Shown one piece after another: positions 37,626 to 46,664 of a stretch of DNA of 64,000 nt. The position numbers were made by a program, and so were the translations under genes. The notes under the pieces were generated by a model. It had not been told where the DNA came from. It ran no database searches and saw only the letters and a list, made by a program, of their open reading frames with translations. This DNA is from Anabaena sp. UHCC 0204. GTDB taxonomy: Bacteria; Cyanobacteriota; Cyanobacteriia; Cyanobacteriales; Nostocaceae. The first letter of the stretch is position 1; the number at the start of each line of letters is the position of its first letter. The stretch spans positions 1-64,000 of the forward strand of contig NZ_VIKW01000010.1 in assembly GCF_009711975.1 (NCBI RefSeq), read 5' to 3'.

Positions 37626-38021
37626 TCAGGATTGTACTTTGTTTGTAGCGATCGCAATTAAATCTTCAATTTTCTTGATATTCTGATCTCCTGCTAGGTA
37701 GCCAATACCACGATGTAAGTGTAAGCGAAATTGGGTAATTAGGGTTTCTCTATCGGTATCTAAGCCGTCGTTGTAACAGCGTTGTTTGAGGGCTAAAAGC
37801 AATATATCGGCTATTTCTCCCCCAAAAACCCGCCATGTCAGTTCGACGTTGCTATCTTGGGGGATAGGTACGGGGGAGGGTGGGGTGATTTCTGCGAGGG
37901 AACGACAAAACGCCCACCGACATAATATGTTCCATTGTTCTATTTTTGTGCTGCGTTTGAGTTTGAGTAGTTGTTCTTTGGCTGTTTGGGAGAGTTTGAT
38001 TCTTTCTATTGGTGATTCCAT
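37626..38021 (-). CDS. dndE: DNA phosphorothioation protein DndE
   Basis: 131 residues. RIKLSQTAKEQLLKLKRSTKIEQWNILCRWAFCRSLAE and the later NVELTWRVFGGEIADILL, QRCYNDGLD, HLHRGIGYLAGD are typical of DndE, a small protein (about 115-130 residues) that binds nicked DNA and works with DndC and DndD in replacing a backbone oxygen by sulfur. Last gene of the minus-strand dnd cluster, separated from dndD by two inserted genes. Confidence 0.92.
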   Translation of the reverse strand: MESPIERIKLSQTAKEQLLKLKRSTKIEQWNILCRWAFCRSLAEITPPSPVPIPQDSNVELTWRVFGGEIADILLLALKQRCYNDGLDTDRETLITQFRLHLHRGIGYLAGDQNIKKIEDLIAIATNKVQS

Positions 38022-38135
38022 GATTTTTTGATTAACGATAGCGAAGCGTGGCGTTAGCCATACCGCAGAGGCGCAGAGGACACAGAGGGAAGAGAGGAAG
38101 AGGTAAAAAAATTTGATATTACCTCATATTAAAAG

Positions 38136-38585
38136 TTATTGAGAGGAAGAAATGGGATCTTCGGGAGGTGGATGACGATTAATAGTTTTATCAGCAGCAC
38201 GAATATTGATAATTCTTTCTCTATTTAAATCTAGTATTGCTATGGTTGCTTTTCCTGTAGGTGTCAAACCAATAATTATTAATCCATTTTTTGACCAAAT
38301 AAAATGTTCGTTCCATAAGCTTTTTCTAGGGTTGAATAATGCAACTTGATTACCGGAGTCAGGATCTATTGCTGTGAGATTATTTGATTTTCTGCGATTA
38401 CAATGAAAACAGGCTAATGCTAAATTATCTATAGTATTTTTGCCATCTTTACTTAATGGAATTACATGATCTACTGTAAATAGTACATATTGCCATTTTT
38501 CTGATGCGTGACAATATTCGCATAATTCTAATGCGCGTTGACGTACTTGCTGCTGAATTGAATCTGTTATTTTCCGAGTTGACAC
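38136..38585 (-). CDS. HNH endonuclease inside the dnd cluster
   Basis: 149 residues. The HNH core is CEYCHASEKW...FTVDHVIPLSKDGKNTIDNLALACFHCNRRKS, with CxxC zinc pairs and the catalytic D-H. This form is common in cyanobacteria beside a ~90-residue partner. GTG start at 38585, 2 bp after the stop of that partner. The C-terminal ~70 residues (FIWSKNGLIIIGLTPTGKATIAIL) form a separate small domain. Its site between dndD and dndE is unusual; it could be a restriction component or an independent module. Confidence 0.82.
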   Translation of the reverse strand: MSTRKITDSIQQQVRQRALELCEYCHASEKWQYVLFTVDHVIPLSKDGKNTIDNLALACFHCNRRKSNNLTAIDPDSGNQVALFNPRKSLWNEHFIWSKNGLIIIGLTPTGKATIAILDLNRERIINIRAADKTINRHPPPEDPISSSQ

Positions 38586-38587
38586 TT

Positions 38588-38866
38588 TTATATAGTTTGG
38601 TGGTTTTGATTATGAGCAAAATTACGGACTATGCGATTTAGAAAACTGAGATAATCATCTATTTCTTCATAACTATCTAATTCTTGTTCTTCTTCTGGTG
38701 TCAGTTGAGAATTTTGTTGTTGCAAGAGTAATGTTTCAATGCGATTCTGGACATTACTAGAAGCACGAAAGATAGGTGTTCCTTCTTGTAACTCGATTCT
38801 GATAGCACCTTCTAAGGGTAAGGTAGCAGGTAAATTATGTAAGGTTGGTAGTAAGGGAATTGTCAT
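38588..38866 (-). CDS. Small partner protein of the HNH endonuclease
   Basis: 92 residues. A strand-rich start (LEGAIRIELQEGTPIFRASS) leads into an acidic helical part (NRIETLLLQQQNSQLTPEEEQELDSYEEIDDYLSFLNRIVRN). I know similar proteins encoded directly before HNH genes in other cyanobacteria; an antidote or regulatory role is possible. It ends 2 bp before the HNH start and begins 30 bp after the dndD stop. Confidence 0.65.
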   Translation of the reverse strand: MTIPLLPTLHNLPATLPLEGAIRIELQEGTPIFRASSNVQNRIETLLLQQQNSQLTPEEEQELDSYEEIDDYLSFLNRIVRNFAHNQNHQTI

Positions 38867-38896
38867 ATTTAACTCTGTGAAATACTAAATGATATT

Positions 38897-40885
38897 TTAC
38901 CAAAAATAACCGGGTTTTATTGTGGTTTCTCTTTTACCGGAGTTGTATTGGAGGAGGTATTCGCGGGCTATGGCTTCGGTTTCTTGCAGGTTTTGATATT
39001 CTTTTTTTGCTATTTCGGTGTCGGTGGAAAGGAGGATTACTTGATGACTGGCTGAGGGGAAGTATCTTTCTACTAGGTTGTTACGGTGGGAGGAGTCTAG
39101 TCTTCCTAGAGGGGTGTCTATGGCGACGGGTAAGCGTCTTCCTGATACTTTGGCTAATCCCCACAAAAATGCGATCGCTAATAGTTGTTTTTCACCGGCG
39201 GAAAGGCGATGTTTGGGAACTGGTTTACCGTTTAAATCATATAATGATAAGCCGAAGGTTTTGCTATCAATAGCTATGCGATGTACTAAATCTGATTTAT
39301 GTAATAAATACAGAAAACAGTTTTTTACTTCTTCTTCTAATTTATTAAGTTTTCTCAGGGTTAATCTTTCTCGAAACACTTTTAATGTTTGTTGAACTTT
39401 TAAGGCTGAATCAATAATGTGTTCGCTATTTTGATATTTGAGATTTTCTACTGTATATTCATTTAGTTCTTGTCTCAATCTTTTAGTTTCTGTTTCTAAT
39501 TCTATCAGTTTTTGAGTCATTATATCTGACTGAGATTTAAGTTTATTAAATTCAGTTTGTGCTTCTTTTACTGCTTTTTGTAGTTTTGTATATTCTTCCG
39601 GTGCAGCCGCTGTTTGTACTTGTCTTTCTAAGGTGAGGATTTCTTCTTCATAATTAGTTAGTTCATCTAATTGTTTTTGGGCTGTACTTTTGGTAGTTTG
39701 CAAACGATAAGTTATATTGTCAAGTAAACTTAAACTTTCTTCATCTCCATTTAACCAAGTATTTTCTGTTGATAAATTATTGGTATATAAATTATTGATA
39801 TCTTCAGCTAGAAAAGATTGAATATTAGTAAGTTTATTTGTTTCTAGATTTAATTGTTGTAGCCAATTTAATAATCTTTCATCTCTAGCAATTAATACAT
39901 CTTTAGCTAATTGGATTTGTTGAGTTTTTAGTTCTTTTTCTCCTTGTCTTTGGACTTGCGATAATAAAGGACTAATTAAAGCCAATGGTAAAACATCAGC
40001 AGCTAGTTCACATAAGGACTCACGGACGTTATTACCAAGTTTGAGTTTTTCTTCTTTTTGTTGTTCTAATTGGCTACGTTCAGCGGCAATTTTACCACCT
40101 TCATTCACAAATCTATCTAAAGCTTCTTCATGAATTTTTTCTAATTCATCAACCTCAATATTTAAATTTGCTAGTTTTATTTGATTATTTTCGTATTCTT
40201 TCTGTTTTTCCTGGAGTCGGGTTTCAATTTCTTCTAATTTGGCTAAATCTTTATTATCTGCAAATTCTCGTTTTTTGCGATTTACTAATATTTCTAAATC
40301 AATTGCCAATTTATCTGCTAATTCTAAACCCAAAAGTCCGTTAATCGCATCAACAACTATGGGCGGTGGTATTTCCTGTTCTGCAAGTTCTTTAACTTGT
40401 TCACCGTCGAAGAGAAATAAGTTGGAAATACCTAAAGGTAAGATATTTTCTATATATTCATCCCAAATATTTACTAATGAATCAATTGGCCAAGTTTCAT
40501 CATCTCCTAATATTCCTAAATGGTCTTTTCCGTCTTTAGGATTTTTTTCCCAAGTCCGCACAACTCGATATTTGATTGGTCTATCTTCTTCGATATGTTC
40601 AAAAACTAATTCAATTCTGGTTTTTTCTGTGGGGGTACTTTTACTATTTACACATTGGGTTAAAAAGTCACTATAACTCAAATTTCCTCTGGTTGAACAT
40701 TGGGCGCGTTGTCCATATAATGCGAGGCGAATGGCATCCATTAGGGTGGTTTTTCCGCCGCCATTCATTCCCCCAAACAAGATAATTGGACGGGCGTTAT
40801 CTTCGTCAATTTGGGGGTTGAGGTTGATGATTTGTTTTCCAGCATAAGGACCGAAGTTTTGCAGGACTAATTCTAGGAAGATCAT
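38897..40885 (-). CDS. dndD: DNA phosphorothioation ATPase DndD (SMC-like)
   Basis: 662 residues. Walker A GGMNGGGKTTLMDAIRL (about 38-54), FDGEQVKELAE, long central coiled coils (about 200-520), ABC signature HRLSAGEKQLLAIAFLWGLAK (near 560) and Walker B LPVAIDTPLGRLD (near 590). DndD is the SMC/Rad50-like ATPase of the Dnd sulfur-modification complex, thought to open or nick DNA for sulfur insertion. No zinc hook is seen. Follows dndC after a 204-bp gap with simple repeats. Confidence 0.93.
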   Translation of the reverse strand: MIFLELVLQNFGPYAGKQIINLNPQIDEDNARPIILFGGMNGGGKTTLMDAIRLALYGQRAQCSTRGNLSYSDFLTQCVNSKSTPTEKTRIELVFEHIEEDRPIKYRVVRTWEKNPKDGKDHLGILGDDETWPIDSLVNIWDEYIENILPLGISNLFLFDGEQVKELAEQEIPPPIVVDAINGLLGLELADKLAIDLEILVNRKKREFADNKDLAKLEEIETRLQEKQKEYENNQIKLANLNIEVDELEKIHEEALDRFVNEGGKIAAERSQLEQQKEEKLKLGNNVRESLCELAADVLPLALISPLLSQVQRQGEKELKTQQIQLAKDVLIARDERLLNWLQQLNLETNKLTNIQSFLAEDINNLYTNNLSTENTWLNGDEESLSLLDNITYRLQTTKSTAQKQLDELTNYEEEILTLERQVQTAAAPEEYTKLQKAVKEAQTEFNKLKSQSDIMTQKLIELETETKRLRQELNEYTVENLKYQNSEHIIDSALKVQQTLKVFRERLTLRKLNKLEEEVKNCFLYLLHKSDLVHRIAIDSKTFGLSLYDLNGKPVPKHRLSAGEKQLLAIAFLWGLAKVSGRRLPVAIDTPLGRLDSSHRNNLVERYFPSASHQVILLSTDTEIAKKEYQNLQETEAIAREYLLQYNSGKRETTIKPGYFW

Positions 40886-40989
40886 GATACAATTTTGGAT
40901 TTTAGATTTAAGATTTTGGATTGATATTGTTCTCTATCGGATGATTAGAGGAAGGGTAAAGATATTACTTTCTTCTCAGCCGAAGAATA

Positions 40990-41061
40990 TAGATTAAATG
41001 AACCACGAAGGAGCGAAGAACACGAAGAAGGAAGAAGGAAGAAAGAAGAAGGAAGAAGATA
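40990..41061. repeat. GAAGAAGGAA-rich simple repeat between dndC and dndD
   Basis: Purine-rich GAAGAAGGAAGAAGGAAGAA-like repeats preceded by ACCACGAAGGAGCGAAGAAC, a common dispersed motif of this genome type. It suggests dndC and dndD may not be tightly co-translated. Confidence 0.7.
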
Positions 41062-41089
41062 ATTAATTTTTATCTGGGAAGGGAGTATT

Positions 41090-42703
41090 CTATTCATCTG
41101 GGTTCTTTTGTGCATATTTGAAGTTAGCCCACGTTTGTGGTTTACTTTCTTGTTTTTCGGGGGTATCTCCTAAGCTTAATTGCTGGAATTTTTCCCGAAT
41201 TGTGGCAACATCACCATCTAATGCTGCTTGTCTTAAATCCCTTTTTAAATGGGCATTTGCGATCGCTTTTTCTGGAGAACGGGAACTTGTATCAAAGCAT
41301 TTTTCTAGGCTTTCGTAGATACCTACACGGCGGATTTTTTTCTTGAATTGTCTTTCTGTATCTAATAATCTGGCCATTAATTCTAGGTGCATTCCGTCAC
41401 CGTCACATATTTCTTCTAATACTCCCCATTCGTCGCTACCAAGTATGCTATGGTCAGCACCAGGACGGGGATCTTTAAATACTTCTCCTGTTACTTCTTC
41501 GTATATGCGGGGAACGCTATCATCAAATTCGTGTTTTTCTTCTAACCATATTCGGCGAATTTCACTTAATTCTGCTTGAGAAATTAGGGTAATATCGCGC
41601 ATATTTTCGGGCGCATTTTGTCGCATTTCTGTTTGCGCTGTCAATAATTTTCTTAGCCAATATTCTCGCCAATATTTTGTATAAGGACCATGTATAGGTT
41701 CAACAGATGTTTCACCATTTACATTACGTTCAAATAATTGAACTTCTCCCCGTAACCGACGAAAATCTCTTTTTTCGCGGTCACGGTCAACATCTAATTC
41801 AGCACGAAAATCAACTAATGGTTGTAACCATTCTTTTTCTTCATCATTTTGAATCATTGCTTGCATAGATTTATCACTATTAACCAATGTGCAAACCCAG
41901 CAACCAAAGCGAGAACTACCACAGCTAGGAGTAGAAGTATCAACAACTAAAGGACATTCATTATCTGCTGTTGCACCCCTATACATAGAAAATAAATCTT
42001 TATTGCTATATCCCCAAGGGTTTTCCCATTGCATTAAATATAGCCAAACTTCATCAGTCCGCCAATCTTCAATAGGTGTGTAAAGTAGAGAATTTATTAA
42101 ATTAGGATGAGGACAAAGGCGTTCTCTGACTCGACCTAATTCACGTTTTTCCATAATCAAACCGCGAGTTATGCTTTCAGTTTTGCGAGTTCCTAAAATA
42201 ACTATTGTTTCACCATTAGCTCTCACAACATCACGAATAAAAAGATTAGAAGGTTCTATTTTTAATCGTCCGGTACACCAACGGAATTTATTGCGCGGTG
42301 CTGGGTAGCCTTTACCAATTAAACCTGCCCAATATGTTTGTTTAGTTTCTGGTTGTAACAAATGAGGTTGTATTGGCATTTGTTGTTCTTGAGCAGCTAC
42401 TTCCATTTGTTTTAATGAATTTTTTACCCAAGCAGAAACATAGGGATTTTCTACCCCTGTATCTGTCGTAATTACATGAATTGGTTTAGTTCTTTTTTCT
42501 GGTGGAAGTCCAGAAATTGCATTCCACACAAGTTGTAAAGTAGCACTGCTATCTTTTCCACCGGAATAGCCTACTACCCAAGGTATCTGGTCTAAACAAT
42601 ACAATTCTTGAATTTCTGTAGAGAGAACTTGGATATACTCCACTAACTCTGCTACAGTACGATTCGGCTGATTTTTATTTTCTGGCTGTTGGGCTGTAGT
42701 CAT
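41090..42703 (-). CDS. dndC: DNA phosphorothioation protein DndC
   Basis: 537 residues from the chosen ATG. PAPS-reductase-like enzyme: PP-loop GYSGGKDSSATLQLVW (about 45-60), CTGRLKIEP, and a Cys cluster (CPLVVDTS...SCGSSRFGCWVCT, about 250-275) for a 4Fe-4S centre. DndC activates and transfers sulfur together with a cysteine desulfurase; no dndA is seen here, so a housekeeping IscS/SufS-type enzyme would supply sulfur (inference). ATG 42703 is preferred over the upstream TTG at 42739 because AGGTGGGG lies just before it. Confidence 0.94.
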   Translation of the reverse strand: MTTAQQPENKNQPNRTVAELVEYIQVLSTEIQELYCLDQIPWVVGYSGGKDSSATLQLVWNAISGLPPEKRTKPIHVITTDTGVENPYVSAWVKNSLKQMEVAAQEQQMPIQPHLLQPETKQTYWAGLIGKGYPAPRNKFRWCTGRLKIEPSNLFIRDVVRANGETIVILGTRKTESITRGLIMEKRELGRVRERLCPHPNLINSLLYTPIEDWRTDEVWLYLMQWENPWGYSNKDLFSMYRGATADNECPLVVDTSTPSCGSSRFGCWVCTLVNSDKSMQAMIQNDEEKEWLQPLVDFRAELDVDRDREKRDFRRLRGEVQLFERNVNGETSVEPIHGPYTKYWREYWLRKLLTAQTEMRQNAPENMRDITLISQAELSEIRRIWLEEKHEFDDSVPRIYEEVTGEVFKDPRPGADHSILGSDEWGVLEEICDGDGMHLELMARLLDTERQFKKKIRRVGIYESLEKCFDTSSRSPEKAIANAHLKRDLRQAALDGDVATIREKFQQLSLGDTPEKQESKPQTWANFKYAQKNPDE

Positions 42704-42739
42704 TTTTCCCCACCTATGTATATATGGACTTAGACTCAA

Positions 42740-42878
42740 TACTTCCCTGCGGGGGAAATTATCTGGTATATAAATAAACCTAGCTACGAGTGCAACATAT
42801 TTTTAAAAATTGCATCCCTAGTATCCATTTTTTTTGACAATAAAGCAAGAGTTAGTTACTAAGTTTTCAAAAAGCAAT
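42740..42878. promoter_or_regulatory. Divergent promoter region between dndC and dndB
   Basis: About 140-175 bp of AT-rich DNA separates the divergent dndC and dndB starts and must carry both promoters. DndB homologues can repress dnd transcription (family knowledge), so operators may lie here. I do not see an unambiguous -35/-10 pair. Confidence 0.4.
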
Positions 42879-44477
42879 ATGAATAATAGTACAAACACAC
42901 TAAATGATCAACTCGCTAACGAGTATTTAGAACGGGAAAATAAGGATAAACAGGTATTAGCTTTGCTGCTAGACAGGTTTTTAGAGAAGAAAGACCAAAT
43001 TCTTGTCCAAAAGACTGAAATGGGTGGAACTGAGGCTTATGTAGGTTCTGTGACATTGGAATGGTTCGCGGGACGGGTACATTTTGCGTCTGGTTTACCC
43101 CTGCTGCAAAAAAAGTACAACCCAGACACAGAGAATATTGAAATTGACGCTGATAGTATTGATGAAATTCAACAACGTCCTGTTGATTGGTCGCGTCAAG
43201 CACCGTTAGTGCAGTATTTAGCAGCAAGAAAAAACCATAAATTTCCGGCTGTTTTGGTGGTAATTAATCAACCTTGGGTAGATAACCCCAAAGCAGCGGA
43301 GTGGGATAGTCAAGGAAGGGCTAAAAAAGCGACTACTGATTTTATACCTTTAGATAAAGATGGTAAAGTTGGTTTACTGAATATTTCTGAAGAAAATGTG
43401 ACAATTTATGCTTTAGATGGTCAGCATAGATTAATGGGTGTCCAAGGTTTAATGGAGTTAATTAAATCTGGTAAACTCCAACGTTATAAAAAAGATAAAA
43501 CTGCTGATGAAAGTTTTATTACTCTATCTGATTTAATCGAGAAATATCAAGTAGAACCTGCTTATTTACAAAATTTGCGTCAAGAAAAGATTGGGATTGA
43601 ATTTATTTGTGCGGTGAATACTGGGGAAACTCATACAGAAGCAAAACGACGGGTAAGATCAATTTTTGTTCATGTGAATTTGATGGCTGCACCTTTAACT
43701 AAAGGTCAGTTAGCACAATTAAATGAAGATGATGGTTTTGCTATTGTAGCGCGAAAAATTGCGGTGACACATCCACTTTTAGAACAAAAACCAAATCGTA
43801 ATCCCCGTGTTAATTGGAATAGTGCCACAGTCGCTGCTAATTCTACAGTTTTAACGACGCTGCAAGCCTTACAAGATATGTCTGAAAGGTATTTGGGGCA
43901 AAAGTTCCCCCATTGGAAACCTTTGGAAAAAGGGTTAATTCCCATGCGTCCAGAAAATGAAGAAATTCAGGAAGGAATTGCCGATTTTAAGCTACTTTTT
44001 GATAATTTAGCTAATCTTCCCAGTTATAAAATATTGGAACATGAAGAAACAACTGCTTTGCGTCGCTTCTATTTTGAAAAAGATGGTGGTGAGGGAAATA
44101 TGTTATTTCGTCCAGTTTCTCAAGTTGCTTTAGCACAAGCTTTGGGAACTTTGGTATTTAAAAAAGGTTTTGCTTTGACGGATATTTTTAAGAAGTTGGA
44201 GAAATTTGACCGTCAAGGGGGTTTTAGTAGTATGGAATATCCTCAATCTTTATGGTATGGGGTTTTATATGACCCCAATAAAAAGCGGGTGCAGGTAGTA
44301 GGAAAAGATTTAGCTGTGAAGTTATTTATTTATATGTTGGGAGGAATGACTGAAAAAATGGAAGTTACTGCTTTACGTAAAGCTTTAGCTAATGCTAGGA
44401 CGACAGAAGAACAAACTATAGGTTTTGATGGAAAGTTGGTCAAACCACAGGAGGTAGGGCTACCAGTTATTTTATAA
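42879..44477 (+). CDS. dndB: DndB, DGQHR-domain phosphorothioation protein
   Basis: 532 residues from ATG 42879; the open frame extends 15 codons upstream to a TTG. The DGQHR signature is exact (YALDGQHRLMGVQGLM, near residue 177). Other blocks are AYVGSVTLEWFAGRVHFASGLPL and IFVHVNLMAAPLTKGQLAQLNEDDGFAIVARK. DndB is dispensable for modification but affects site choice and expression. It is transcribed away from dndC, so it forms its own unit. Convergent with the sulfur-binding-type HNH gene, whose stop lies 10 bp away. Confidence 0.93.
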   Translation: MNNSTNTLNDQLANEYLERENKDKQVLALLLDRFLEKKDQILVQKTEMGGTEAYVGSVTLEWFAGRVHFASGLPLLQKKYNPDTENIEIDADSIDEIQQRPVDWSRQAPLVQYLAARKNHKFPAVLVVINQPWVDNPKAAEWDSQGRAKKATTDFIPLDKDGKVGLLNISEENVTIYALDGQHRLMGVQGLMELIKSGKLQRYKKDKTADESFITLSDLIEKYQVEPAYLQNLRQEKIGIEFICAVNTGETHTEAKRRVRSIFVHVNLMAAPLTKGQLAQLNEDDGFAIVARKIAVTHPLLEQKPNRNPRVNWNSATVAANSTVLTTLQALQDMSERYLGQKFPHWKPLEKGLIPMRPENEEIQEGIADFKLLFDNLANLPSYKILEHEETTALRRFYFEKDGGEGNMLFRPVSQVALAQALGTLVFKKGFALTDIFKKLEKFDRQGGFSSMEYPQSLWYGVLYDPNKKRVQVVGKDLAVKLFIYMLGGMTEKMEVTALRKALANARTTEEQTIGFDGKLVKPQEVGLPVIL

Positions 44478-44487
44478 TAATGGCTAA

Positions 44488-45426
44488 TTATGGCTGAAAT
44501 ATATGATAACGATGCCATTGTAAGGCTTCAATATCTGGAAAATATTTCTCTACTTTCGGTAATATGAGTATTTCCCCATGAAATTCCGTTATTGTTCTAG
44601 CATGGGGAGATACTTCTTCTAATTCTTTACTAACGATAATTTTGTATTTATCATCAACAGCAAACCAACCTCTATCAAAAGCCCAATGATGATTTTTACA
44701 AAGTGCTATGCCGTTATGTATTCTACTGTCATAGAAAGCAGAAAATGGCTTTATATGTGCGCCGTCAACAATATTTTGATTACCAGTTTTAGTAACTTTC
44801 AACCCACAAAAAGCGCATTGACAATCATATACAGAAACAACCGCTTTTCTAAAAAAAGCATTTCTAATTAGGGTTTTTTTTAAACTCCATTTAGGGTTGT
44901 TAGGTAAATTTTCAATATTATCTAGTTTTTCTACTTCTGGATAATCTTGAAAAGTCTGATTAATTTGTAGAAATTCCTCAATTTCATCTTCATTATCCGA
45001 GAAAAAAGCAGCTACAAGTGCATCAATTAATTCTTTTCGAGAAGATTCATTTTCTAAATAATTAAATAATTCACGGTCTAAATATGCGTATTCAACAGCT
45101 AATTTTAATTTGTTAGTTGTTTTTGGTTGTAAATTATTAAAACCTGCTTTTATTTGTACGTGCCAAAATCCCTCATTTTGCAGATGAAAAAATGGGTAGT
45201 GTAAACCCCCTTGATAAGATTGTGAGCCAATTACATCCCAATATTTATTAAAAGTTTGAATTAATTCATCTGAAACAAAAATTTGATTATTGGTAATAAC
45301 TCCTCTCATAATCAAATCAATTACGGTTAAAAGTAATATTGGTTTATATTGAGCATTACCACGTTTTCGGCTATTACTTACTTTCAAGCTAGAGAATTTT
45401 TCACAATAAAAACGAAGATTATTCAT
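44488..45426 (-). CDS. Putative phosphorothioated-DNA-binding HNH restriction endonuclease
   Basis: 312 residues. The N-terminal half carries GNAQYKPILLLTVIDLIM and HYPFFHLQNEGFWHV (about 23-40, 76-90), which resemble the KPLLLL and YPFWRLQ-dG-W blocks of sulfur-binding domains in phosphorothioation-dependent McrA-type enzymes. The C-terminal HNH is CQCAFCGLKV...VDGAHIKPFS...NGIALCKNHHWAFDRGWF (about 202-256), complete. Such enzymes cut DNA near phosphorothioate sites, so finding one inside a Dnd-modifying locus is unexpected. It is convergent with dndB and downstream of the protein-4 gene (23 bp). Confidence 0.78.
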   Translation of the reverse strand: MNNLRFYCEKFSSLKVSNSRKRGNAQYKPILLLTVIDLIMRGVITNNQIFVSDELIQTFNKYWDVIGSQSYQGGLHYPFFHLQNEGFWHVQIKAGFNNLQPKTTNKLKLAVEYAYLDRELFNYLENESSRKELIDALVAAFFSDNEDEIEEFLQINQTFQDYPEVEKLDNIENLPNNPKWSLKKTLIRNAFFRKAVVSVYDCQCAFCGLKVTKTGNQNIVDGAHIKPFSAFYDSRIHNGIALCKNHHWAFDRGWFAVDDKYKIIVSKELEEVSPHARTITEFHGEILILPKVEKYFPDIEALQWHRYHIFQP

Positions 45427-45449
45427 GTTTAACTACTTTAGAAAATGGA

Positions 45450-45923
45450 TCATTTTAAAAATCTACTTAAATTAAATTCTTCCTCTATGTTATTTTCTGG
45501 ATAATCTCTTGCAGTAATTAAAATTACTAGAAGTTGTGCTGCATAATCAACAACTCCGCGCAATTCACTTTGTAATATTTCTAATCCACCATTAGCATAC
45601 TCTTCAAATATTTGAGTCCGTTTATCCTCATATTCATCTTCCCTAGACGCAAGTATTTGGATATCACTGGTCTCAACAATTCCTAATAATTTTATAATTT
45701 TGTCATATCCAAGTGAAGCAAAATTGTCTTGTGGAATTGGAGAAGGATCTCTTTTTGTGGTATCTCCTAGAGGAACGCTTTTTTTATACTTTACGCCTAA
45801 TGCTGCTGCAAATATCATCACCTCCACATAAGTCTGGAAAGGTCCCGGTGTTTCCTTAGACGCTAGTAACGATTTCACCAACTCAGCCTTATCTTGAGCA
45901 ATTTTGATTCTATTTGCAGCCAT
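45450..45923 (-). CDS. DNA phosphorothioation-associated protein 4
   Basis: 157 residues. The sequence MAANRIKIAQDKAELVKSL, GPFQTYVEVMIFAAALGVKYKKSVPLG and IFEEYANGGLEILQSELRG fits the family annotated as dnd-associated protein 4 (TIGR04062, from memory). It regularly accompanies dnd genes; its mechanism is unknown. A soluble, helical protein. It lies directly upstream of the sulfur-binding-type HNH gene on the same strand, suggesting co-transcription. Confidence 0.82.
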   Translation of the reverse strand: MAANRIKIAQDKAELVKSLLASKETPGPFQTYVEVMIFAAALGVKYKKSVPLGDTTKRDPSPIPQDNFASLGYDKIIKLLGIVETSDIQILASREDEYEDKRTQIFEEYANGGLEILQSELRGVVDYAAQLLVILITARDYPENNIEEEFNLSRFLK

Positions 45924-45987
45924 AATTATAAAATCTACACCCTAAATATATTAAACCAAACCTAACTTACTAATACCATACTCTTAT

Positions 45988-46022
45988 GCTCCTCTTTGCG
46001 CCTCTGCGCCTCTGCGTGAGAA
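45988..46022. repeat. Dispersed GCGCCTCTGCG repeat
   Basis: TTTGCGCCTCTGCGCCTCTG with a following GTGAG. The same type of sequence is seen at about 49236-49263 and 56448-56470, each time between minus-strand genes. Confidence 0.75.
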
Positions 46023-46027
46023 AAAAA

Positions 46028-46588
46028 TCAAAAAACATCCTCATAAACCAGAGAAAGAGGAAAAGTAAAATCAACACTAACTAAATGTACCTCATCACCC
46101 TCAACAAAAGGATGCAACTCCCATAAACCCTTCTCATTTAAGCGAAAACAATCCAAACCGATTTTATCAGCACTAATTAAAACATATTCCTGTAAAGATT
46201 CAATCCGTCTATATAGCTGAAACTTTCCCCCCCTATCATAAGCTTCCGTACTCGGAGAAAGCACTTCAACAATTAAACTAGGAAATTGAATAAACTTAAT
46301 TGCTTTTTTATCCCGTTCATCACAACTTACCATGACATCAGGATAAGTAAACGGACCATTTTCCGATATACCCACTTTAGCATCTGCCATAAAAGGACGA
46401 CATTTACCCCCACGCAAATGATTTTTTAACGCAGAAGCCAAATTTAAAGCAATAGTAGTATGGGGAATAGTTCCCCCAGTCATAGCAAAAACTTCACCAT
46501 TGATATATTCATGTTTAATATCTTGCTGTTCCTCCCACTCCAAATACTCCAGAGGACTCATATAACTTCTATCAAAATTAGCAACCAT
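46028..46588 (-). CDS. Uma2-family (DUF820) putative restriction endonuclease-like protein
   Basis: 186 residues. Uma2 signature: YLEWEEQQDIKHEYINGEVFAMTGG at the start, then PFMADAKVGI...YPDVMVSCD and SLIVEVLSPSTEAYDRGGKFQLYRRIESLQEYVLI. The PD-(D/E)xK core (D in YPDV, E-V in IVEV) is present. Such genes are highly multiplied in cyanobacteria; the role is unclear. Confidence 0.85.
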   Translation of the reverse strand: MVANFDRSYMSPLEYLEWEEQQDIKHEYINGEVFAMTGGTIPHTTIALNLASALKNHLRGGKCRPFMADAKVGISENGPFTYPDVMVSCDERDKKAIKFIQFPSLIVEVLSPSTEAYDRGGKFQLYRRIESLQEYVLISADKIGLDCFRLNEKGLWELHPFVEGDEVHLVSVDFTFPLSLVYEDVF

Positions 46589-46664
46589 AACTTCTTAACT
46601 CCTGATTTTGCGTTAAAAAAATTAATAATGTTGGGTTTCCTTGCGTCAACCCAACCTACTGAAC

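Noticed and set aside
38897-40885. DndD considered as a generic RecF/Rad50 repair protein
   Set aside because: Clear dndC and dndE neighbours and family-specific sequence favour DndD.
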